The notes beneath the pieces are model-generated. The model was not told where the DNA came from. It saw only the letters and a list, made by a program, of their open reading frames with translations, and ran no database searches. Shown piece by piece: positions 17,428-25,514 of a DNA stretch of 64,000 bases (position 1 is its first letter; each line of letters starts with the position of its first letter). This DNA comes from Kibdelosporangium sp. MJ126-NF4 (lineage in GTDB: Bacteria; Actinomycetota; Actinomycetes; Mycobacteriales; Pseudonocardiaceae). A program made the translations under genes and the position numbers. Location: NCBI RefSeq assembly GCF_000826545.1, contig NZ_CDME01000002.1, positions 1,931,187 to 1,995,186 of the forward strand. The letters run 5' to 3'.

Positions 17428-18959
17428 CTCATCCCTCCCTTGTGGAGGAACCGGTCCAGTACCAACGCGGGCAACGCTGCCACCACCAGCAGGACAGCCG
17501 CGTACGGCGCCGCAGCGGCGAACGCCCCGACCTCGGTCTTGCTCCACAGCTCCGTGGCGAGCGTGTCCGTGCCCGTCGGCCTGAGCAGCAACGTCGCCGG
17601 AAGTTCCTTGGCACACGTCAGGAACACCAGCGCCGCACCGGTCACCACCCCGGGCGCGGCCAGTGGAATCGTCACCAGCGCCCTGGTCGCCGCCCTGCCC
17701 TTGCCCAGCGACCTGGCGACGTCCTCCAGAACTGGAGGGGCGTTCGCGACGGCGGTGCGTACCGCCGACACAGCCAACGGCAGGAACAGCACGGCGTACG
17801 CGAACGCCAGCACCGGCATACGCTGGTACAAGCCCGGCACGACACGGACCGCGAAGAACACCAGCGCCAAGCCGACCGTGATCCCCGGCAACGCGTGTCC
17901 GGCGAAACTGGCCAACTCCACTCCCCTGGCCAACCGTCCACGATGCCGGACAACGTAAACACCGACCGGCACAGCGAGGACCAACGCGAACAGCGCCCCG
18001 AGCGCGGACACCGTCACCGTGCCCCACGTCGCCGCCAGCAACGCATCCATGTCGACCCCGGCCGAACTGCCGATCACCAGCCAGCGAACCAGGCTGTACA
18101 CCGGCACACCCAACGAAAGGACCACAAGGGCAATCACTGCGAGCACCGCCGGGACGCGAGCTTTCCCCAGCGGGACAACGGCCACCACGCGACCAGCGGT
18201 CTTCGCCGAGCGCGCCGTCCACGCACCTCGCGCACGGCGTTCGCCGACCGTGAGCGCCAGCGCGAGAATCACCAGCACGCAGCCGAGGATCGCCGCCGGT
18301 GTCCGGTCGAACGTCGCACGGTAGCTGGTGTAGATCCCCATCGTGAACGCCTCGAACCGCATCAGCGACACCGCGCCGAAGTCGCTCAACGCGTACAACG
18401 CCACCAACAGCCCACCAGCCGTCGCCGCGGGCCGGATCTGTCGCAAGGTCACCAGGACGAACGTCTGCCAGCGCGTCTTTCCCAGCGACCGAGCCACTTC
18501 CTCCATGGCCGGATCGGCGGAACGCAGCGCGGCGGCCACCGGCAGCAGGACATACGGGAACGAAACCAGGGTCAGCACCACGAACGCGCCGCCGAACCCG
18601 GACAGCCACGGAAGTTCGGCGATCCAGGTGAAACCCGAGACATAGGACGGCACCGCCAGCGGCAGGACAAGCAGGACCGCGACCAGCCGTCTGGCTGGAA
18701 GATCACTGCGCACGACCAGCCACGCGCCGAACACCCCGATCACCACGCACGCGGCCGTCACCGCACAGGCGAGCAACAGGCTGCGCACGGCCAGTTCCGC
18801 GGTGCGGTCACGCCAGAGCACCTGCCACACGGTGCCGAATCCCCGCTCGAACGACCGCACCACCAAGTAGCCCAGCGGAATCAGCGCGACCACGGCGGCG
18901 GTGACCGCGGTCGCACCAAGGACAGGAGCCCTGCCGCGTAACCGGCTCAGACCAATCAG
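17424..18959 (-). CDS. Ferric iron ABC transporter permease (FbpB-like), CTG start
   Basis: A 511-residue protein with two fused BPD_transp_1 halves. EAA loops are EEVARSLGKTRWQTF and EDVARSLGKGRAATRALVTIPLAAPG. No ATG, GTG or TTG exists in frame between the end of fbpA coding and residue 27, which already lies in the first membrane helix. A CTG at 18959 overlaps the fbpA stop as CTGA and has a perfect AGGAGGT nine bases upstream, so I take CTG as the start. The next alternative, a GTG inside AAVVALIP, would cut the first helix. Confidence 0.87.
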   Translation of the reverse strand: MIGLSRLRGRAPVLGATAVTAAVVALIPLGYLVVRSFERGFGTVWQVLWRDRTAELAVRSLLLACAVTAACVVIGVFGAWLVVRSDLPARRLVAVLLVLPLAVPSYVSGFTWIAELPWLSGFGGAFVVLTLVSFPYVLLPVAAALRSADPAMEEVARSLGKTRWQTFVLVTLRQIRPAATAGGLLVALYALSDFGAVSLMRFEAFTMGIYTSYRATFDRTPAAILGCVLVILALALTVGERRARGAWTARSAKTAGRVVAVVPLGKARVPAVLAVIALVVLSLGVPVYSLVRWLVIGSSAGVDMDALLAATWGTVTVSALGALFALVLAVPVGVYVVRHRGRLARGVELASFAGHALPGITVGLALVFFAVRVVPGLYQRMPVLAFAYAVLFLPLAVSAVRTAVANAPPVLEDVARSLGKGRAATRALVTIPLAAPGVVTGAALVFLTCAKELPATLLLRPTGTDTLATELWSKTEVGAFAAAAPYAAVLLVVAALPALVLDRFLHKGGMR

Positions 18960-19975
18960 GACAAACCCACCTCCTGCAGCACGGACAGCGTCTGCTGCAG
19001 GGACGACAGCCGGGACAGGTCGATGTCCGGCCCGTGGATCTCCGTCAGCGGCGGCAACTTGTGTCTGCCCTGCGGCACAGCGGGGTTGACCGGATACTCG
19101 GCTGTCCGGTCGGCGAAGTACCGCTGTGCCTGGTCGGACACCAGGAACCGGACCGCACGGACGGCGGTATCGGTGCGGGGCCTGCCGCTGACCACACCGG
19201 CACCGGCGACGTTGACCAGCCCGAGCGGGTCGCCGCCGCTGACGAAGTGCAGCTTCGCCTTGACCTTGTCGGCGCCGACCTCGGCCACGCGGGCGTACCA
19301 GTAGTAGTGGTTGATCAGACCGATCGCCAACTGTCCACTGTTGACCGCGTCGAGGATCGCGATGTTGTTCTCGAAGCGTTTCGGCTCGTTCGCGGCGAAC
19401 TTCCGCAGCCACTGCTTCGCGCCGTCCTCGCCGCGGATCACGCGCATCCCGGTGACGAATGCCTGCCATGAGGCATTTGTCGGCGCATAACCGACTTTGC
19501 CGCGCCAGCGGGGATCGGTCACCGCGTCGGCGTTCGCCGGAAGGTCCGCCTGCGCGACCTGACCGGGGTCGTAGGCGACCACACGGGACCGGGCTGATGT
19601 GGCGACCCAGGTGCCGTTGTCCGCGTGGTACTTCTCCGGCACCATGCCGAGAACGTCCTGCGGGAGCGGGGCGAGCCTGCCCTGTTCGGCCAACGCGCCG
19701 AGCGCGCCCGCGTCCTGGGAGAAGAAGACGTCGGCTTTGGTGCCGTCGCCCTCCTCGAGGATCTGCGCGGCGAGTTCGGCGCTGCCGCCGTATCGCACTT
19801 CGACGTTCCCGCCGACCGTCTGTTTGAGCTGGTCGAGCACGCCACCGACGAGTTCCTTGGTGCGGCCCGAGTAGATGACCAAGGTGTCGGCCTCGCCCGG
19901 CGTGTCCGAACACGCCACGGACGAGGCCACCATGGTGATCGCTAGCAGAAGTCCGACGCTCCGGCGGGGTGCCAA
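18956..19975 (-). CDS. Ferric iron ABC transporter, iron-binding lipoprotein (FbpA-like)
   Basis: A 339-residue protein. The start is TTG 19975 with GAGGAGG five bases upstream. A lipobox-like SSVAC gives Cys22. The body is an Fbp/FutA-type binding protein: TLVIYSGRTKELV at the N terminus and NHYYWYA with the tyrosine pair that binds ferric iron. It heads a four-gene translationally coupled unit (fbpA-fbpB-fbpC-adenylating enzyme). Two tandem iron-box-like sites lie upstream, which agrees with iron repression. Confidence 0.9.
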   Translation of the reverse strand: MAPRRSVGLLLAITMVASSVACSDTPGEADTLVIYSGRTKELVGGVLDQLKQTVGGNVEVRYGGSAELAAQILEEGDGTKADVFFSQDAGALGALAEQGRLAPLPQDVLGMVPEKYHADNGTWVATSARSRVVAYDPGQVAQADLPANADAVTDPRWRGKVGYAPTNASWQAFVTGMRVIRGEDGAKQWLRKFAANEPKRFENNIAILDAVNSGQLAIGLINHYYWYARVAEVGADKVKAKLHFVSGGDPLGLVNVAGAGVVSGRPRTDTAVRAVRFLVSDQAQRYFADRTAEYPVNPAVPQGRHKLPPLTEIHGPDIDLSRLSSLQQTLSVLQEVGLS

Positions 19976-20011
19976 TGGGGCCTCCTCGGCTCACCACCTG
20001 CCCCCGCCAGG

Positions 20012-20050
20012 TAAGTTAAGGCTATCCACTGCAAGGTAAGCCTCGCCTTA
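20012..20050 (-). promoter_or_regulatory. Two tandem DtxR/IdeR-like iron boxes before fbpA
   Basis: The site 20032-20050, read on the minus strand, matches the recalled 19-base iron-box consensus at 13 positions (core AGGCTTACC). The neighbouring site 20012-20030 matches at 12 positions (core AGGCTATCC). They are one base apart and lie 37-75 bases upstream of the fbpA start. Both would overlap the likely promoter. Confidence 0.65.
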
Positions 20051-20073
20051 CGCTGAAACAAGCCTCTCTTCGG

Positions 20074-20523
20074 TTACGGCACGACCTGAACCTGGTCGCC
20101 GATCTTCAGGGTGGTGAAGAACGTCGACGCCGCCGCCTGCGACAGGTGCACGCAGCCATGCGACTTCTGTTTCAGGCTTCCCTGATGGAAGGCAATGCCA
20201 CCGTTGAAGAACACCGAGTACGGCATGGGCGCGTTGAACTGCTTGCTGCGGTAGTGCCTGTACTTCCGTTCCACCTTGAACGTTCCAGGCGGCGTCAGCC
20301 AGCCGGGCTTGCCATGGGTGACGGGGACCGGGCCGTACGTGACGGCGCCGTTGTTCATCAGCCAGGCCTGGTTGGCGGACAGATCAAGACATGCTTTCGC
20401 GGTCGCCGCGCAGGGCGCTGACGCCGCGTGAGCTTCCTGGGGCATGACGACAGCCGTACCGATCATGAGCGTCAGTCCAAGCGGGACACTCGCGATCACT
20501 GTCGCAAAGCGACGTACTCGCAT
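20074..20523 (-). CDS. Secreted L,D-transpeptidase (YkuD domain)
   Basis: A 149-residue protein. I choose ATG 20523, preceded by GAGGTGG, giving a signal peptide (MRVRRFATVI to about AHAAS); a longer in-frame start at 20643 adds a non-signal extension. The catalytic motif is complete: His113 in IAFHQGS and S121-H122-G123-C124 in SHGCVHLS. These enzymes form 3-3 peptidoglycan cross-links or attach proteins to the wall. The protein is a minimal form without LysM or Ig-like domains. Confidence 0.88.
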   Translation of the reverse strand: MRVRRFATVIASVPLGLTLMIGTAVVMPQEAHAASAPCAATAKACLDLSANQAWLMNNGAVTYGPVPVTHGKPGWLTPPGTFKVERKYRHYRSKQFNAPMPYSVFFNGGIAFHQGSLKQKSHGCVHLSQAAASTFFTTLKIGDQVQVVP

Positions 20524-20682
20524 CGTTACCACCTCATCGTTGACCTCTCCCCTGAGTACCCCACTGTTTGCCAACGCACACCTCGGAACGGGCCAGTTCA
20601 CCTGATCGCCCCCGCGTCGAAGCCGGTTTTCGATTTTTGTCACTGGAGAATCTACAGTGGACGTAGTCCTGATTGACGTAGT

Positions 20683-20862
20683 TCAGTGGGGAGTCGTGTC
20701 CGGATAGACGTCGACGTCGTAGATCAGCCGGACAGGCTCGCCGTTCGTGATCCCGACGAAGACCGGGTCGGCGGCCGGGGTGCGGCCGCGACGCCAGACC
20801 TCGTCCCGTGCGGCGTCGCGCGATTCCCGATGGATCTGTCCCGCCTGGTAGACGTCACGCAC
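20683..20862 (-). CDS. Small ORF or gene remnant, unrecognised
   Basis: A 59-codon frame from GTG 20862, ending DPVFVGITNGEPVRLIYDVDVYPDTTPH after a charged RESRDAARDEVWRRGR stretch. Third positions are about 85-90 percent G or C, which supports real coding. No Shine-Dalgarno sequence precedes the GTG, so it may be the tail of a gene whose 5' part was lost. It is head to head with the TetR gene, which itself has a damaged 5' end. I do not recognise the family. Confidence 0.35.
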   Translation of the reverse strand: MRDVYQAGQIHRESRDAARDEVWRRGRTPAADPVFVGITNGEPVRLIYDVDVYPDTTPH

Positions 20863-20935
20863 TTGGCTGCGGGAGGAGCCGGACCGTCCCCGCCGCGGGC
20901 AACCGCTGACCCGCGAGCGCATCGTTGAGGAGGCG

Positions 20936-21514
20936 GTGGCGCTGCTCGACGAGCAGGGCACCGATGGGCTGACGATGCGGCGACTGGCGCAGCACCTCTC
21001 GGTCACGTCGACAGCGCTCTACTGGCATGTGACGACCAAGGACGACGTCCTCGACTTGGCCATCGATCAGATCTTCGCCGAAGTGCGGCTCCCCGACGCC
21101 GGTGACGACTGGCAGAGCGACGTGCGCGGGTTGGTGTGCGGGTGGCGTGCGGCCATGCTCCGCCATCCCTGGGCGCCCAGCCTGATCGGACGGCCGATGC
21201 TGGGGCCCAATGTTCTCGCGCGCACCGAGTTCCTGCAGTCGGCGCTCGTCCGCGGTGGCTTCACCGATACCCAACTCGCTGTCGTCACCCGGATGCTGGC
21301 CAACTACGTGATCGGGGCCGCGCTCACCGAAGCCACCTGGCACCAGTCCAAGGCCCCGGAGGCTCGGGCCGAAGCCCGGCGGCACATCGCCGCGAACCAC
21401 ACGGCCTACCCGACCCTCATCGCCTCCGGACACCTCGATGATGAGCGGTGGAGCGACGACGACCTGTTCGAACGCGGTCTCGACGCCATACTTGCGACTC
21501 CCCCACGAAGCTGA
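20936..21514 (+). CDS. TetR-family regulator with missing conventional start
   Basis: From GTG 20936 the protein is 192 residues: LTMRRLAQHLSVTSTALYWHVTTKDDVLDLAID is the HTH, and the C-terminal half is of TetR_C_1 type (LRHPWAPSLIGRPMLGPNVLARTEFLQ). The coding frame clearly continues upstream (RRGQPLTRERIVEEA, the usual first helix), back to a stop at 20849. In that stretch there is no ATG, GTG or TTG, only a CTG at 20867. A GGAGGAG at 20872-20878 has no start codon after it. Either CTG is used, or the 5' end has been damaged, or GTG 20936 makes a protein lacking part of helix 1. Confidence 0.75.
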   Translation: MALLDEQGTDGLTMRRLAQHLSVTSTALYWHVTTKDDVLDLAIDQIFAEVRLPDAGDDWQSDVRGLVCGWRAAMLRHPWAPSLIGRPMLGPNVLARTEFLQSALVRGGFTDTQLAVVTRMLANYVIGAALTEATWHQSKAPEARAEARRHIAANHTAYPTLIASGHLDDERWSDDDLFERGLDAILATPPRS

Positions 21515-21523
21515 GCGCGCGTG

Positions 21524-21931
21524 TCAGTCGATGACGGCGGTCGCCTCGACCTCGACGAGGTGTTCGGGCACGTCCAACGCGGCGACACCGATCAACGTGC
21601 CCGGCGGCACCGGGGTGAAGCCCAGCTTCGCGGCGGCGCGCGCGACGCCCTCCATGAACAGCGCCAGCTTGTCCGGCGTCCAGTCGACGACGTACACGGT
21701 CAGCTTGGCCACGTTGTCGAACGAGCCCCCGACACCGGCCAACGCGGTGGCGACGTTGAGGTAGCACTGCTCGACCTGGGCGGCGAGGTCGCTTTCGCCG
21801 ACCGTGACCCCGTCGGCGTCCCACGCCACCTGCCCGGCGACGAACACGAGTTTCGATCCGGTCGCGATCGACACCTGCCGGTAGGCGCCGATCTCCGGCA
21901 GTCCGGCGGGGTTCACCAGCGTGATGGCCAT
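21524..21931 (-). CDS. RidA/YjgF-family protein lacking the catalytic arginine
   Basis: A 135-residue protein: VFVAGQVAWDADG, AQVEQCYLNVATALAGVGGSFDNVAKLTVYVVD, and the C-terminal LVEVEATAVID identify the family. Active RidA enzymes hydrolyse reactive enamines/imines using an Arg in a P-x-R-S motif; here the corresponding segment is PPGTLIGVAAL, with no Arg. It is therefore likely to belong to a non-RidA subgroup with another role. It is divergent from an HxlR regulator 93 bases away, its probable controller. Confidence 0.85.
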   Translation of the reverse strand: MAITLVNPAGLPEIGAYRQVSIATGSKLVFVAGQVAWDADGVTVGESDLAAQVEQCYLNVATALAGVGGSFDNVAKLTVYVVDWTPDKLALFMEGVARAAAKLGFTPVPPGTLIGVAALDVPEHLVEVEATAVID

Positions 21932-22024
21932 CAGACTCTCCTTGGTCTCTTGCGGTTACTCGGAAACCGTAGGAGAGTGTGCGCTGACGTGGAAGAACGC
22001 ACTTTCCAGTGACTGAGGAACCTG

Positions 22025-22408
22025 ATGGTGACCAAGCAGGACCGGCCCGATTTACCAGCCGACGCGGATCTGCGGCGCGCGGACTCGCTGGCCCGGGAGA
22101 TCTTCTCGGACGTGGCCAACAAGTGGGCGCTGTTGATCATCGAGGCCCTCGGCGGCGGCACACTGCGGTTCACCGAGCTGCGGACCGAGGTGGCGGGCAT
22201 CAGCCACAAGATGCTCACCCAGAACCTCCGCATGCTGGAACGCAACGGCCTGATCGAACGGCACGTGCACGCCACCGTGCCGCCACGCGTCGACTACACC
22301 CTCACCACCCCGGGCAAGGGCCTGCGCAGGACGATCGACGGCATGTGCGACTGGACGCAGGAGTACCTCGGTCACATCGAGGAATCCCGGCGCCGGTTCG
22401 ACGCGTGA
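22025..22408 (+). CDS. HxlR-family winged-helix regulator
   Basis: A 127-residue protein. The HxlR signature is clear: SDVANKWALLIIEALGGGTLRFTELRTEVAGISHKMLTQNLRMLERNGLIERHV, ending with YTLTTPGKGL. The family senses electrophiles or redox state. There is no N-terminal cysteine. It is divergent from the RidA-like gene and lies one base before the LysR gene, suggesting a two-regulator operon. Confidence 0.88.
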   Translation: MVTKQDRPDLPADADLRRADSLAREIFSDVANKWALLIIEALGGGTLRFTELRTEVAGISHKMLTQNLRMLERNGLIERHVHATVPPRVDYTLTTPGKGLRRTIDGMCDWTQEYLGHIEESRRRFDA

Positions 22409-22409
22409 C

Positions 22410-23366
22410 ATGACCGGCCCCCAGGAAGCTCACCTCCGCCAGCTTCGGTACTTCGTCGCGGTCGCGGACGAGCTGCACTTCACCAAGGCGGCACAACGGC
22501 TTTTCGTGTCGCAACCCGTGTTGTCCCGGCAGATCCGCGACCTGGAGTCCCAACTGGGCACCGACCTGTTCGCACGCACACACCGCGCTGTCGCGTTGAC
22601 CGAGGCCGGACGCGCGTTGCTGCCTCGTGCGCGCGAGGTGCTGACGCTGTGGGAGCACGCGGTGGTCGAGGTCAGGGCGGCGACGGCCGCGGCGACCGAC
22701 GTGCTGCGGGTCGGGATGTCCACCGCGCTCGGGCGTGGTCTGCTGTCGCGGGTTCGCCGGTCGTTCGACCGGTTGCATCCCGGTGTCCGGCTGGTCACCC
22801 GCCAGTTCAGCTGGGACGACGCGACCGCGGGCCTGGCCGAGGGGAACGCCGATGTCGGGTTCGTCTGGCTGCCGCTGCCCGTCCCTGGCCTGTTCGACTG
22901 GATCGTGGTCGCCGAGGAGCCACGGCTGGTGCTGCTCCCGCCCGGCCACCGGCTGGCCGACCGCGACCGCGTCGAGGTGTCGGAACTACTGGACGAACCA
23001 TGGCTGGCGCTGCCCGAGCAGTCCGGTGCGCTGCGCGACTTCTGGCTCGGCCTCACGGAGCGCGCGGGCCACCCGGTCCGGGTGGCGGCCGAGGTCAGCG
23101 CGACCGACGAGACCTTCGAGGCGCTCGTCAACGGTGTCGGGCTCTGTTTCGTCGCCGAGGGCAACGCACCGAGCTACACCCGCGACGGTGTCAGTGCCGT
23201 CCCGGTGAACGGGCTGAGCTCCAGCCAGCTCATCCTGGCGTGGCGCCGTGCGGACCGCCGCGCCGCCGTGCGCGACTTCGTCCGCCTCACCGACGACGCC
23301 GCCCATGACACCGCCCATGCTCATCAGGTGAACGCCGTCTCCGGTGGAGTCGGCCCGGCCACCTGA
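22410..23366 (+). CDS. LysR-family regulator
   Basis: A 318-residue protein. The HTH covers residues 8-66 (LRQLRYFVAVADELHFTKAAQRLFVSQPVLSRQIRDLE). The effector domain begins near residue 95 (VLRVGMSTALGRGLLSR). It starts one base after the HxlR stop. Its 3' end overlaps the convergent spermidine-synthase-like gene by 43 bases. The target is not obvious; no divergent gene is present. Confidence 0.88.
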   Translation: MTGPQEAHLRQLRYFVAVADELHFTKAAQRLFVSQPVLSRQIRDLESQLGTDLFARTHRAVALTEAGRALLPRAREVLTLWEHAVVEVRAATAAATDVLRVGMSTALGRGLLSRVRRSFDRLHPGVRLVTRQFSWDDATAGLAEGNADVGFVWLPLPVPGLFDWIVVAEEPRLVLLPPGHRLADRDRVEVSELLDEPWLALPEQSGALRDFWLGLTERAGHPVRVAAEVSATDETFEALVNGVGLCFVAEGNAPSYTRDGVSAVPVNGLSSSQLILAWRRADRRAAVRDFVRLTDDAAHDTAHAHQVNAVSGGVGPAT

Positions 23367-24166
23367 TCGGCGTCGGTGAGCGGTGTGGCGCCACGGTGGA
23401 ACTCGCGTAGCTTCTCCCCCGCGGTCAGCCGGGTCGGGAACACCGCCGCCGCCGCGCGGGAGGCCAGTTCCTCCGTCGGCAGCCCGGAATCCGCTGCCGC
23501 CACGACCAGGTTGCCGAACCGGCGGCCGCGCAGCACACCGGGCTCACCGATCATCAGGACGTCGTCGAACACGTCGGTCACCGCGGCGATCACCCGCCGG
23601 ACGAACCGCAGCCCCGGCCCGTCGGAGACGTTCATGATGTAGGTCCCGCCGGAGCGCAGGACACGCCTGACCGCACGGGCGAACTCGACCGTCGCCAAAC
23701 CACCCGGCATCGACGCGGACACGAACGCGTCCAGCACGACCAAGTCGGCCGAGTCGTCGGCGCGGGTGGCGATTCCTTCGCGCCCGTCGGCGATCCGGAC
23801 CCGCAGTCCGGGCACACCGCGCAGATCCAGCCGCTCGCGGACGAACTCGATCAGCTGCTCGTCCGGGTCGAACACGAGCTGCCGGGAGCCGGGCCTGGTC
23901 TCGGCGATGTAGCGGGGCAGTGTGCACGCGCCACCGCCGATGTGCAGGCTCGTCATCGGCCCGGACGGCAGCAGGTCGATCACGTCGCCGATCTGCCGCA
24001 CGTAGTCGAACTCCAGGTGCGTGGGGTCGTCGAGATCGACGTAGGACTGGGCGACCCCGTCGACGGTCAGCAGCCACCCGTCCGGCCGGTCGAGGTCCCT
24101 GATCAGCTCAGCCATCCCGAAACGCGCGTCACAGCGCCCACCGCGCACTCTGTGACCACTCGACAT
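23324..24166 (-). CDS. Spermidine synthase-like (Spermine_synth fold) protein
   Basis: A 280-residue protein with a Rossmann methyltransferase-like core: LHIGGGACTLPRYIAETRPGSRQLVFDPDEQLIEFVRERL and ADLVVLDAFVSASMPGGLAT. The segment VDGVAQSYVDLDDPTHLEFDYVRQIGDVIDLL matches the N-terminal part of polyamine-synthase-like proteins, widespread and of unknown substrate in actinobacteria. The start may be at the internal ATG (MAELIRDLDR) rather than at 24166. Confidence 0.82.
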   Translation of the reverse strand: MSSGHRVRGGRCDARFGMAELIRDLDRPDGWLLTVDGVAQSYVDLDDPTHLEFDYVRQIGDVIDLLPSGPMTSLHIGGGACTLPRYIAETRPGSRQLVFDPDEQLIEFVRERLDLRGVPGLRVRIADGREGIATRADDSADLVVLDAFVSASMPGGLATVEFARAVRRVLRSGGTYIMNVSDGPGLRFVRRVIAAVTDVFDDVLMIGEPGVLRGRRFGNLVVAAADSGLPTEELASRAAAAVFPTRLTAGEKLREFHRGATPLTDADQVAGPTPPETAFT

Positions 24167-24376
24167 GACGTCAGCCTATGTCGAAGGTTCATCGGTTGTC
24201 CGCAAGGGTCGGCGGGCTGCCGGGTGGAGGAGGCGATCCCGTACGTCGTCGCAGCGCGCACCGACTCGTCCGATGGACGATTCCGGGTCATCCCTTGGTA
24301 CGACAAAAGGCTTTCCGGCGCGGGCGCGGTGTTAGCGTCGGCCGCGAAGCACAGGTCGAGCCAAGGAGGAATCCAC

Positions 24377-24595
24377 ATGGGACTGTTCATCGTGTTCGAG
24401 ATCGTCGGCATCGTCGGGATGGTGCAGGGCTTCGGCTCGGCCATCGCCACCGAGCTGTGGAACGGAGACTGGACGCTGATGCGGTGGGCGCTGGACTGGC
24501 AGCCGGTCAGCGGAATCGCGGTCGGTGTCGTCGGTCTCGTAATCGCTTCGGTCGGCTGGAGCGGCCAGAAGCGGATCAAGGCGTCCCGGCGCTGA
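24377..24595 (+). CDS. Small two-helix membrane protein
   Basis: A 72-residue protein from ATG 24377 with AAGGAGGA seven bases upstream. Two hydrophobic segments (FIVFEIVGIVGMVQGFGSA and GIAVGVVGLVIASVGWSG) flank a Trp-rich loop (ELWNGDWTLMRWALDWQP). The C terminus is basic. No family is recognised. A TCGTCC-GAT-GGACGA palindrome at 24266-24280 lies about 100 bases upstream. Confidence 0.65.
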   Translation: MGLFIVFEIVGIVGMVQGFGSAIATELWNGDWTLMRWALDWQPVSGIAVGVVGLVIASVGWSGQKRIKASRR

Positions 24596-24623
24596 CCGGA
24601 CGCACACGACGCGACCCGCGACC

Positions 24624-25424
24624 TCACGCGGACATGGCGTTGGCCCGCAGGATCGCCACGTGCAGGTCACGAATCGTGGCCACCGGGCCCGTGCCCAGTT
24701 CGGTCGCCAACGTCGTGCGCAGCCGCTCGTACGCGATCAGCGCCCTGGCTGGCTCGCCCATCGCGTCGTGGGCTCGCATGAGCATCCCGTACGCGCGTTC
24801 GTCCAACGGATCGGTCAGGATCGCCGACTCCGCCCATGCCTGCGCCTTGGCTGGCTGCGCCGCGCGCAACGCGCATTCCGCGCCCGCGTGCAGTCCCCGG
24901 CGCAGCAACCCGGACTGTATCGACCGTGCACGCTCGGCCCATTCCGGCGACGGGTAGTCCGCCAGGACCGTGCCCGCACTGATCAGCTCAAGTCCGCGCT
25001 CCGCCGCGGCGAGACCGGCCCCCAGCCGACCAGTCGCCGGAACGGACTCGGCGTACGTGATGTCCTGCGCGGCGTCGTGCAGGTCCACCCGGACCGTGTC
25101 ACCGAGCCGATATCCCAGCCTGCCGCCCACGATCATGTCCGTTCCGAACCTGGCACGCAGGCGGGACACCAACGTGGCCACGTTGGCCCGCGGCTGCCGG
25201 GGCGGGGCGTCGCCCCACAGTTCGTCGACGACTGTCTCCACGGCGACCATCCGGCCGTGCGCAACCCCCAGCAGCGCCAGCAGAGTCCGTGCCTTGCGGC
25301 TGCCCACGTCCGGCGCGTCCCACGCGCCGTCCGTTCCGACCACGGTGACCTCGCCGACCAGGCGCACCTGCCACCTGCCCGCCGCCCGTTGCCAACAGGT
25401 CGTTCCACCCCTGTACTCACCCAT
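24624..25424 (-). CDS. SARP/AfsR-type regulator (winged helix + BTAD)
   Basis: A 266-residue protein. The OmpR-like DNA-binding domain is at about 20-105 (VGSRKARTLLALLGVAHGRMVAVETVVDELWGDAPPRQPRANVATLVSRLR), followed by a bacterial transcriptional activation domain with TPR-like helices (SPEWAERARSIQSGLL, DPLDERAYGMLMRAHDAMGEPARALIAYERLR). It lacks the NB-ARC part of large AfsR proteins. A GTG start at 25466 is also possible. SARPs usually activate secondary-metabolite clusters, but no such cluster is adjacent. Confidence 0.87.
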   Translation of the reverse strand: MGEYRGGTTCWQRAAGRWQVRLVGEVTVVGTDGAWDAPDVGSRKARTLLALLGVAHGRMVAVETVVDELWGDAPPRQPRANVATLVSRLRARFGTDMIVGGRLGYRLGDTVRVDLHDAAQDITYAESVPATGRLGAGLAAAERGLELISAGTVLADYPSPEWAERARSIQSGLLRRGLHAGAECALRAAQPAKAQAWAESAILTDPLDERAYGMLMRAHDAMGEPARALIAYERLRTTLATELGTGPVATIRDLHVAILRANAMSA

Positions 25425-25514
25425 GCCCGGTAGGCGTGACGCCGGTGTGCCATGGGTGTGCCGCACAGTCCATTGTCCGGGCCACTGCCCGGGCCAGTTG
25501 TGCGATCATGAAGA

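Noticed and set aside
15020..17584. A long plus-strand frame across the adenylating enzyme and fbpC
   Set aside because: It is antisense to two genes with complete family motifs and has low-complexity composition.
23942..24376. Long N-terminal extension of the small two-helix membrane protein
   Set aside because: The upstream part is antisense to the spermidine-synthase-like gene; ATG 24377 has a clear AAGGAGGA before it.
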